DNA of 64,000 bases, taken from the NCBI RefSeq assembly GCF_035046505.1, contig NC_089825.1, positions 2,259,029 to 2,323,028 of the forward strand. The letters run 5' to 3'. The notes below the pieces were generated by a model that saw only the letters and a list, made by a program, of their open reading frames with translations, was not told where the DNA came from and made no database searches. The DNA is from Tiliqua scincoides. Lineage: Eukaryota; Chordata; Lepidosauria; Squamata; Scincidae. This document shows, one piece after another, positions 10,131 to 19,043 of the stretch (positions are counted from its first letter, which is position 1; each line of letters starts with the position of its first letter). A program made the translations under genes and the position numbers.

Positions 10131-10650
10131 CAGCACCCCTGCCATTTATTTACCCAGCATGTCATTGATCTGTGGAACTCCATGCCACAGGATGTAGTGA
10201 TGGCACCTGGCCTGAGTGCCTTTAAACCATTCTGCCCAACGTTGCATATACACAACAGGGATCAAACGTGTATGGCATCGATCTGTGGAACTCCATGCCA
10301 CAGGATGTAGTGATGGCACCTGGCCTGGGTGCCTTTAAACCATTCTGCGCAACGTTGCATATACACAACAGGGATCAAATGTGTATACCTGTGGGCTGGG
10401 CAGAAATGGGTTAAAAGGGGATTGGACAGATTTCTAGAAGAAAAGCCCATCACAGGTTACAATGGTTATGTAACGGTTATGGTTGTGTGTCACCTCCTGG
10501 TTTTAGAAGCAGGCTACCTGAGAATGCCAGGTGCAATGGAGTGGCAAAGGATGTAGGTGTCATGCAGATCCCTGAGGCATCTGGTGGGCCCTGTGAAATA
10601 CAGGAAGCTGGACTCGGTGGGTCTATCCAGTGGGGCTCTTTTTATGTTAT
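10131..10650 (+). mobile_element. CR1-clade LINE 3' end with internal 113-bp tandem duplication
   Basis: The CR1 3' coding trace GATCTGTGGAACTCCATGCC appears twice, at 10167 and 10280, each followed by the same CTTTAAACCATTCTGC segment. After the second unit the element continues to the family end (GGAAGCTGGACTCGGTGGGT). Confidence 0.7.
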
Positions 10651-11317
10651 GTTCTTTTTTCATTCTAGGAAAACTGGCAGATCACTCACTTACCCAAGCA
10701 AGCCAGATTCATGCAGTGCTAAAGAGGTGAGAGACTGGCAGTAAAAAGTGGTGGACATTTCAATGGTTGGACAACCACCTGCTCAATAAGCAGTGGTGGA
10801 CTAGATGACCTTCAAGATCATTCCCAGCTTGAACATTCGACAAGGACACACTGGCCTTGACCACCTGAGCATTTAGTGAGTGGAAAGCAGAACGAAGCAC
10901 CTCCACAAGTTTAGTGGGTTGAAAGGAGGGAGTGGCAGATGTGGCCTGAAACCGTCTTGATAGAAGCCACAGTGGTCATGCCATGCACAGGACAGCCTCA
11001 CTTGTATGTTCACCCTGAAGAGGCGGTCAGTGAACAGGATCTCTAAACCACAATGTTTTGTGGGAGCAAAGTTTAGATGACTAGTTTTAACTGAAAACCA
11101 GAAACAATACAGTACTCTGACAAGTGCTTAATGTCCCCATTTTTATTGCAATACACCCTGAAATACCACATCAAATTCAGCAGAATTTCAAGACACGAAG
11201 ATCCACTTTCCAAGACTAAAGCAACAGGACAATTTCAGAAATTTGTAGGCATCTTGCATGCAACGGACAAAAATTAAGCACCCTTTCAATTCAGACCTGC
11301 ATCTTCATCACTTAATG

Positions 11318-12507
11318 CAGTTTTTCTCAAACTGTGGGTCAGGACCCACAGGGTGAATCACAAATCAATTTCAGGTCCGTCCCCATTCCTTTTAATGTAT
11401 AACCGCCCTTGAAGACGGTTCGGAAACTACAATTAGTACAGAATGCGGCGGCCCGTGTGGTCACTGGAGCTAGGCGGTTTGACTCTGTCAGTCCGCTTCT
11501 CCGGGGGCTATATTGGCTGCCCATTCGTTTCCGGGCCCAATTCAAGGTGCTGGTTTTGACCTTTAAAGCCCTATACTGCTCTGGGCCAGGGTATCTTAGA
11601 GACCGCCTACTCCCGTACAATCCGGCTCGCCATCTCAGGTCATCAGAGAAGGCCTTTTTGCAAGTGCCGCTACCCAAGGAGGTCCGGGGGGCGGCTGCAA
11701 GAAATAGGGCCTTCTCAGTAGTGGCACCAACATTATGGAACTCCCTTCCCCTTGATTTGAGAATGGCTCCCTCTCTTGAGAGTTTTCGGCGAGGCCTGAA
11801 AACACTGTTGTTTAAACAAGCCTTATGATTTCTGGCCTTCTTAACATTTTTATACATCTTTTAGTTTGTTACAGGCTTGATTCCTTGGTGACTTGCTCTT
11901 TTATTCTGTCTTTTAATCTGACTACTGTTTTTATGGCCTCTGTAATGTGGTTTTAAATGTTTTTATCTGCTATGTATAAATGTTTTTAAAATCTGTTTTT
12001 TTAATATGTTGTTAGCCACCCTGGGTCCCATTAGGGAGAAGGGCGGGATAAAAAAATTTATTATTATTATTTTTAATGTATTAGACTTTATGCTACCTTG
12101 GCAGGTGACTGCATTTGGGAAATGTTACAAATCTGTACTTTTAACAGGCTACTCTATAGCTTGCTCCCAGGAAAGCGTGGATAGGATTGTAGCCTAAGAA
12201 TGATAATGAATGGGGCTTACTCCTGGGCAAGTGTAAATAGGATTGCAGCCTTTGGGATGTTTGGGGAATTTTTTTTGAACAGATCAGCCTCTGCTTGGGA
12301 GGGGTAGGAAGGTTCTCCTTTATTTTAAAAAACAAATTTTTAAACTTATACTTAATGTAAACTACTTGATTCTGTTGCATGGGAGGATGTTAAAAAAATT
12401 TCCTGCTTAATGATGTCACTTCTGTTCATGACATCACTTCTGGTGGGTCCCAAAAGATTGTCATTTTAAAAAGTGGGTCCCGGTGCGAAAAAGTTTGAGA
12501 ATCACTA
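11318..12507. mobile_element. hAT element interrupted by an L2-clade LINE
   Basis: Ends read CAGTTTTTCTCAAACTGTGG and, reversed at the right, TAGTGATTCTCAAAC. ACTTAATG occurs as an exact 8-bp duplication at 11310-11317 and 12508-12515. The interior carries an L2 LINE (11401-12070) and a short copy of the GGGCTTACTCCTGGG inverted repeat near 12160-12250. No transposase coding was seen, so it is non-autonomous. Confidence 0.82.
11401..12070 (+). mobile_element. L2-clade LINE 3' fragment
   Basis: An open 139-codon frame encodes the end of ORF2: KLQLVQNAAARVVTGARRFD, LRGLYWLPIRFRAQFKVLVL, SGPGYLRDRLLPYNPA, NRAFSVVAPTLWNSLPLDLR and a FKQAL-type end. The 3' UTR ends with the L2 signature GGGAGAAGGGCGGGATAAAA and an (ATT)n tail. 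The flanking duplication TTTTAATGTAT (11390-11400 and 12071-12081) is exact, so this is a recent insertion into the hAT element. Confidence 0.88.
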
Positions 12508-12728
12508 ACTTAATGGATAGCCAAGAAATGAACCATCAGGGATCAACTGTTATAGCAGAGCTTGTACATCACTCAACGTCCCCCAAACGCAAGCCGCAGC
12601 AACGGCAGTTTCACATGTTCAGCTGTCAGTCACTGGAGGCTGAGCAATGAAGTGCCACAGCCCAGACATGTTGAGCACCTCTAGCTGGAGGTATCCAATT
12701 GTACCCACTTAAGTCACGCGCAAATAAA

Positions 12729-13345
12729 GTTTCTGAACTGCAGCGAGTCATGGACTCTTCGCTCACAACAGGAGAGGAAACCGAACGCTTTCCACATGCG
12801 CTGCCTCCGATGCATCCTCGGCATCACCTGGCAGGACAAAGTTCCAAACACAGTCCTGGAACGAGCTGGAATTCCTAGCATGTATGCACTGCTGAAACAG
12901 AGATGCCTGCGTTGGCTCATTCATGTCGTGAGAATGGATGATGGCCGGATCCCAAAGGATCTCCTCTATGGTGAACTCGTGCAAGGAAAGCGCCCTACAG
13001 GTAGACCACAGCTGTGATACAAGGACATCTGCAAGAGGGATCTGAAGGCCTTAGGAATGGACCTCAACAGGTGGGAAACCCTGGCCTCTGAGCGGTCCGC
13101 TTGGAGGCAGGCTGTGCAGCATGGCCTTTGCCAGTTTGAAGAGACACTTGGCCAACAGACTGAGGCAAAGAGGCAAAGAAGGAAGGCCCATAGCCAGGGA
13201 GACAGACCAGGGACAGACTGCACTTGCTCCCGGTGTGGAAGGGATTGTCACTCCCGGATTGGCCTTTTCAGCCACACTAGACGCTGTGCCAGAACCACCT
13301 TTCGGAGCGCAATACCATAGTCTTTCGAGACTGAAGGTTGCCAAC
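12729..13345 (+). mobile_element. Non-LTR LINE 3' fragment with C-terminal zinc finger and shared tail
   Basis: Translated traces run ERKPNAFHMRCLRCILGITW, VPNTVLERAGIPSMYALL, RCLRWLIHVVRMDDGRIPKD, GKRPTGRPQL, and a Cys/His cluster CSRCGRDCHSRIGLFSHTRR near the end. One in-frame TGA lies near 13015, where the copy at 42.7 kb has a sense codon. The protein resembles the C-terminus of endonuclease-reverse transcriptase LINEs, but I cannot assign the clade. It ends in the same ATACCATAGTCTTTCGAGA tail as the 5S SINE at 901-1046. Confidence 0.78.
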
Positions 13346-13583
13346 ATTCAAATAAAGTTTAGTGTTATGGTAAAATACATAGAAAATTCGGAGCGCCCTG
13401 TAATGTTGGAGAAGGCAGGTGTCTGTCTGTCTGGTCCAGAGAGAAAATGCGACGCCCTCCTGCAGAGCTGGCTGCAGTGAGAAACGGGCAGTTTGTAGAG
13501 GCGCAGCAATTCTGTAACACCCCCAGAAAACGGTGCTGCAGCAGACTTTGTGCCCATGGTGGTCAAGGCTTGCACCTGCAAGG

Positions 13584-13685
13584 TCAAAAACCCCTTCCAG
13601 GGCCACTGTTACCAAAGGGAGAGTACATCCCAGGCCGAGGTGTCCCCTTCTTCCACCAGGCGTGGGGCGGCCGCACAGTTGGTCT
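13584..13685 (-). CDS. Possible exon 2 of peptide gene copy C
   Basis: A good acceptor (GGATTTTGTATTTCAG) on the minus strand is followed in phase 0, the phase of the copy C exon 1 donor, by 33 codons and a stop. The residues are basic and proline-rich (RPTVRPPHAWWKKGTPRPG), with a KK pair and no cysteine. This is not similar to exon 2 of copies A and B. A second in-phase acceptor at 13471 opens a different frame that runs into LINE sequence. The exon is therefore only a candidate. Confidence 0.25.
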   Translation of the reverse strand, partial: RPTVRPPHAWWKKGTPRPGMYSPFGNSGPGRGF

Positions 13686-14268
13686 CTGAAATACAAAATC
13701 CAAGACACCAAGAGTTGGGGTGGAGCTCGGGTGGCTCCCGAGGCTGACCTGAATCAACTGGCCCCAGGAACTATCCTGCCCTTTGGCCCTGCTCACTCCC
13801 CCTGGAGAGTATGTGTCCTCCCTGGGTCCCAATATTTGGCTTTCTAGGATGGCAGGGTGACCTCTTCTGGGTGAGAGCAAAGTCATTTCTCAAGTCTCCA
13901 CGTCCTTCCCAGGGTCTTAAGATGTTTAATCCCCCTCTATGCAACTAATTGCTAGTGCACATGTAGATCATTGGGGGGGGGGGGTTTTGCTCCTCTGAGC
14001 ACTTTGAAAGAAACATGAATGAATAAATGGAAAGGGTCAGCTTCTATGATTATGTCATCTTTTCCTGAACTGGACCACCACTTTTAAGTGACAAGAGAAG
14101 TGCACTTCACACATGCTCAGACAACCTCTCCCCATTGCTGCTAATTTCTGTGAGCCTCAAGAGAGAGAACCTGAACACTTATTATTCTCTGACTGGCTTC
14201 AATCCTGACATCCCACTCAACTCCCCACCCCCAGAAAACAAGTTCCTGGCACCACACTCAGTACTCAC

Positions 14269-14412
14269 CACTGGCTGCTCAGGAATGGACCCCCCCTCTG
14301 GCTGCGATGCCCCTTCTGAGGTCCCTGGCTCCTGCACAACTGGCGCAGCCAGGGTGGTCATTGCCAGGAAAAGACTGGCCAGCAGCGCCCACAGCAGCCA
14401 TGGTCTCTGCAT
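14269..14412 (-). CDS. Secreted peptide gene copy C, exon 1
   Basis: This exon has 48 codons from ATG at 14412 to a GTGAGT donor in phase 0. The start MQRPWLLWALLASLFLAMTT is a clear signal peptide ending about TLA|AP. The pro-segment has the same character as copies A and B (VVQEPGTSEGASQPEGG). Length, phase, strand and composition all agree with those copies, so this is probably an older paralogue. The downstream mature exon is uncertain. A TATA-like box lies about 85 bases upstream. Confidence 0.5.
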
Positions 14413-14491
14413 GGTCCCTGGATCTCTGCACTTGGGAGAGTGGACTCAGCCCTCTGGACTGCCTTCTGCAACAGAACCGCTTCCTGGGCAC

Positions 14492-14500
14492 CTTTTAATG
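14492..14500 (-). promoter_or_regulatory. TATA-like box for peptide gene copy C
   Basis: The minus strand reads CATTAAAAGG, about 80-90 bases upstream of the copy C start codon. That is a fitting distance for a TATA box with a short 5' UTR. It is predicted from motif and position only. Confidence 0.3.
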
Positions 14501-14759
14501 TCTGCTGCCGAGTGCGTCAGAAATTCCCTTCCTTCCTTCCCAGGGTAAACAAGACGTGTTGCAATCTACTTCTTGGGAGATTCCTCATCAGGTTGCCTCA
14601 CCACAGACACCTGAGCGTCACCCCTTGCAATTCTCCCCACACCCACTTATCCTCCTTCCGCCAGACAAAAAACCCTGAAGTTAGCTGGATTTCCCCAGGC
14701 CAGCCAGCCAGCCAGGATCCTTCCTCAGGATCCGCCCAGGGACTGCTTTTCACATCCCA

Positions 14760-15140
14760 TTTATGGAATTTGCTGTCATCAGATATGGTGATATTTCTGT
14801 AAACATTTTATTTTTCATAATTAGATCAAATGGGTACAAGCTGCAAGAGAGGAGATTCCGGCTGGACATCACAAAGAAATTTTTGACAGTCAGAGTGGTT
14901 CAGCAGTTGAACAGGTTGCCAAGACAGACAGTAGATTGGGTCCCTTTAGGGAGAAGGGTGGGATATAAATAAAGTTTATTATTTTTATTATTAGATTCTC
15001 CCTCCTGGAGATCTTCAAGCAGAGGCTTGACACGCACCTGCTGGAGATGCTCTCAGAGGATCTCCTGCTACAGGCAGGCAGTTGGACTAGATGAGCTGTG
15101 GGTACCTCCATGCAGCAGCTGTTAGAAGCATGGGAACGTG
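14760..15140 (+). mobile_element. CR1 LINE 3' end (second subfamily), split by an L2 tail
   Basis: The traces YKLQERRFRLDITKKFLTVR and VVQQLNRLPRQTVD, then LLEIFKQRLDTHLLEMLSED-like sequence and GGCAGTTGGACTAGATGAGC, match the standard sauropsid CR1 3' end. This differs from the other CR1-clade family in the window. It is interrupted at 14937-14995 by the end of an L2 element. Confidence 0.75.
14937..14995 (+). mobile_element. Very short L2 LINE 3' end inserted in CR1
   Basis: The roughly 60-bp insertion GGTCCCTTTAGGGAGAAGGG...(TTATTA)n is the terminal signature of L2 elements. TAGATT flanks both sides as a short target duplication. Confidence 0.7.
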
Positions 15141-16470
15141 CGAGCTCAGCCCCCTTGCCTGAAAATGTTGCCAACCCATTCTCCCAGGTGGTTTGTTTCA
15201 ATGGTCAGGGGTGCAGGAGTGTAGAGCTGGATTGTCACCCCTTTGCCACAAGTTTACGCTAGTCTTGCAACTTCCTAACCCGGCAGCCCAGAATCCAATC
15301 TAATGTCTAAAGTTTGAATTTGCCTGTCTGAAGAAAGCTCACTAAAAGATCACTGCTTCTCCAGGAGAGTTTGTTCTAACTGCTCTTGCAAAAGCCCCTG
15401 TGGTGAAGAACCAATTCCCCTTGGGCTGGATCAGGCACCGATCAGGGATCTCTTTGGAGACAGACAACACGAGACTTAGAAGCAGTTGCCCGTCAGCTCA
15501 TGCAATAATTGAGGTCTCCCATCCAAGTCAATACATGAAAAGAAACTGTTCAAGAGGAAAGATTAGTCAGGCCTCTTGCTCAAGGAGAGGAAGTTCCACC
15601 CTCATCTGCAAGACCAAAAATGCCACAGGCTTTCCAAGTTGGGCCAAGGGTGACCTCACATTTAGGCACATGGACAGTTTCCTGGAAGTTCTCAGATGCA
15701 ATCGGTAATAGGTCCCCTGAAATCTCTGATTTTGTGACAGAGAGGAACATATGTCTGAGAGCCCATTTCATCAGATGCATTAAGTGGACAGTGGACAGAA
15801 ATGCCACACACACAGGAGACACTGTAAATGGTGGAAACCAACAGCCAGGAGATGCAAGAGGTACAGCTCAAATGTGATAGTGACTTTCCAAATTCCACAT
15901 TTCAAGCGGGGGTCCACATACATACAGAACACCACAGTAGTCCAGTTGGAAGGTTACCATCCTTCTACGGGAAGGAGGGCAGCTGGTGTATCCTCAGAAG
16001 CTGATCCAAACAGCACTTCTGGCTAGTCTCACCCAGGAGTCCAACAGCAACGCCCACTACAGTGCTATTACTTGGGAGCAAAGCTGACTTCAGCCAGGAC
16101 AGCCAGTTTTGCCCCTTTTTCAGCAAAAGAGCAACTTCATCTTCTCAGGACTGCCCTTCTTCATTCTCATCCAGCCCATTCCTGACTCCAACCAACCAAA
16201 GATAAGACGAACACGGCTGTGTTTGGTGTCCCCTGACACTTAATATCAACAAAACTTAAGATACCTTTTGGAATCCGTTGGAGAGTATCAGTGTGAACAG
16301 CAGTGACCCCACTACCAAAGATGGAATGACCATCTCCTCTACACAGATAGAACTGATGGGACAGAATTGAAAATTGAAACTGGAAGAGACTTCAGGCCAA
16401 CCCCCCCCCCCCCCCGGTCATCAACAGCTTCCTCTATCACACTACTTTGCACATTAGGATCCTGCATGTG
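15141..16470. other. No gene recognised
   Basis: I see no supported gene in this 1.3 kb. A C-rich run lies near 16400. Open frames here lack splice sites or recognisable domains. Confidence 0.35.
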
Positions 16471-16472
16471 GA

Positions 16473-17382
16473 AGAAGAAGAAGAAGAAACTTTATTTATA
16501 TCCCGCCCTTCTCCCCGAAGGGACCCTGGGCGGCTTACAACATATTAAAAACAGATTAAAAACATAATTTAACCGCAAATAAAAACATATTAAAACACAT
16601 TAACAGATACCCATAAAAACAGTAATCAGATAACAAGTCAGATAAAAAGAGCAAAACGCAGCAAATCATAGAGGAATCAAGCCTGTAAAAATACTAAAAC
16701 AGGGGTGCTCACACTTTTTTGGCTCGAGAGCTACTTTGAAACCCAACAAGGCCCGGAGATCTACCAGAGTTTTTTTTACAATGTTCGCGCCATCATAACA
16801 TATAACATTTATGTGTACGATGTATGTTGGTGTACCTTGAGCCCCACTGAGTATAACAGGACTTACTCCTGAGTAGACATGCCTAGGATTAGGCTGTGAG
16901 GCTGCAATCCTAGCCACACTTACCTGGGAATAAGCCCCATTGAGTACAATGGGCCTTACTCCCAGCTTTCCTCCCAGAGACACCTGAAGGGGGGGGGGGT
17001 CGGCACTCAGCGATCTACTCATTTTGCCTCGCGATCTACCGGTAGATCGCGATCCACCTATTGAGCACCCCTGTACTAAAAGATATAGAAAAGATGTTTA
17101 AAAAGGCCATGAACTCAGAAGGCTTGTTTAAACAAAAAGGTCTTCAGGCCTTGCCGAAAAGTCTCCAGAGAGGGAGCCATTCTCAAGTCAAGGGGAAGGG
17201 AGTTCCACAACGTTGGTGCCACTACTGAGAAGGCCCTGTTTCTTGCCACCGCCCCACGTACCTCCTTAGGTGGCGGCACTTGTAAAAAGGCCTTCTCTGA
17301 TGACCTAAGAGGACAAGCCGGATTGTACGGAAGTAGGCGATCTCTGAGATACCCTGGCCCAGAGCAATATAGGGCAACACGT
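16473..17382 (-). mobile_element. L2-clade LINE 3' fragment, interrupted by a hAT element
   Basis: The minus-strand frame at the distal end reads SGPGYLRDRLLPYNPA, NRAFSVVAPTLWNSLPLDLR and FLFKQAF. Its 3' end (plus strand ACTTTATTTATATCCCGCCC) lies at 16480-16500 next to a (GAA)n run. A hAT element at 16700-17073 splits it. Confidence 0.85.
16700..17073. mobile_element. hAT element with TACTAAAA duplication
   Basis: Ends read CAGGGGTGCTCACAC and TATTGAGCACCCCTG, flanked by an exact 8-bp duplication TACTAAAA (16692-16699 and 17074-17081). Inside, at about 16840-16980, is a copy of the GGACTTACTCCTGAGTAGAC inverted-repeat sequence. No transposase frame was seen. Confidence 0.85.
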
Positions 17383-17980
17383 GTATTCCCGTACACCAAG
17401 GGTGACCAAACTTGCTTAACTTATGCCACATATGAGAAACTTCAAATATTTAAGAGCCACAATATTTGAGCATTTAAATTCTCAAATATATGCATTTTAA
17501 TCCAGTGGGCGCTCAGTTTATACCTGGTAAATAATTATATACAGCTTAATTTTTTTTAATTCACTTTTTATATTACTTGTGATGCAAAAAGAAGCTTGGC
17601 CAACATATTTCTGTGAGTTGCACATTCTGTGTTAAAAAACTGAGTGTGGTTCTGGGACTGCAGTATGGCCACCTCTGCCATATGTCAACACTGTATGGAC
17701 AAGTACAGGTCAGACATCTTGTCATTACCCATCCAATAGACATACCCATTGGAGTTTGAGTTTGTATATGTGACCACAGTTTGGAGGTAGCTAAACAGCA
17801 GGGGGAACAAGGCAAAACAGAGGAGGAGAAGCCCACGTCAGCTTTGGCCTGACTGGAAAATACTGGGAAATTTTAAAGCCCTGCGGAGCTGATCTTCAGC
17901 CATGAAAGCTTCCATGCAGCACAAGACATTGTACAAAGTCAGCCTTTTTCCAAATGGGGACTCAACAAGCAAAGGAAGTA
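17383..17980. other. Decayed repeat sequence, no gene
   Basis: The AT-rich stretch from about 17400 begins with a GGGTGACCAAACTTG motif like a decayed hAT end. Nothing coding was recognised before the CCDC12 3' end. Confidence 0.3.
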
Positions 17981-18001
17981 TACAGAATTGAGGATCAAGA
18001 T

Positions 18002-18007
18002 TTTATT
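18002..18007 (-). terminator. CCDC12: CCDC12 poly(A) signal
   Basis: The minus strand reads CAATAAAATC, a canonical AATAAA, about 960 bases after the CCDC12 stop codon. No stronger signal was noticed between them, so the 3' UTR is probably about 1 kb. Confidence 0.5.
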
Positions 18008-18963
18008 GTAAAAAAATAACACAACCCTGCAAAATCAGGGGGAGGCAAAGGGGTTTATAGTATTTTCATAGATCTGAAAACAAGTAAATTAAAGAGCAGG
18101 GATTCCTCCTCCAGGCCACAATGCAATACAGACACAGCCTGTAGCCATCCACCAAGAACCACTCAGCTGTTAAACTGTCCCACATATTCACAGAAAACCT
18201 CTCTCACACACAAAGGTAAACATGATCGCACAAGGCAGTTGCAACACCAGCCATTTTGACACAGAGGCCAGGTCTTCCTTCCCAGTTGCACACACCACTT
18301 GCAGGGTTGCAGCTCCTGGTCCAGGCAGCAGGGCACCCCAGCACCTTGGCCCCCTCAGCGTACAAGCCAAAGGGGCAGCAATGCTCAGGACAACCCCGAC
18401 TTCTACACTGTGTTCTCAACACAAACTTGTGGTTTTGGTATGCCCCTGCACCCCCCCCCCCTTAAAGTCTTGCACTAAGGGCTGCAAGTGTCTCAGCTCG
18501 GTCTGCAACACAGACGAGATGGGGAGAGGACAGGCTCGGCTGAGAGACTGAAGACCTCTCCACTCCCTCTCATGGCTGAGGCATAAAGGGAATCAGTAGG
18601 GAACAGCATTTAAGAGCAGTCAAAATTACCAGCCAGGAGTGCAGATTGCTTTGCCAGCCTCATCCCCTTTCTCCCCTCTAATCTGTGGTCTTTCCTATTG
18701 AAAACAGCTCTCCGAGGCTGCCCTGCTTCATCCCAATCTCACCCATTAGCTTGCAGTCTGTGAGTAACAGCTCCAGGTGCCTGCCTGATGGAAAGTAAAC
18801 CCCTCCCTATACACCAAGCATGCCCTGGATGTTGTGAATTTGCAGTACAGATGTTGGGGCTCCTTGATTCACTGGTCCAGAGTCCATGTCAGCTTCTCAA
18901 CAGGCCACCTGGGTTCAGGCTTGCTTGGCAGGTTACACCAAGAGCATCCATTTCCTGATGGTC

Positions 18964-19043
18964 TCAGTCCGAATCACTTCCTTCTTGTTTTGCTGAGTCA
19001 ACTGCAGAAGCCAAGTTCTCCTCCTGGCCCCTGAGCCTCTCTC
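18964..19043 (-). CDS. CCDC12: CCDC12 exon 7 (last coding)
   Basis: The acceptor CCCTTGCAG is followed by RERLRGQEENLASAVDSA-type sequence and SDSD, then TGA at 18966-18964. The first codon is completed by one base from exon 6. Confidence 0.93.
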
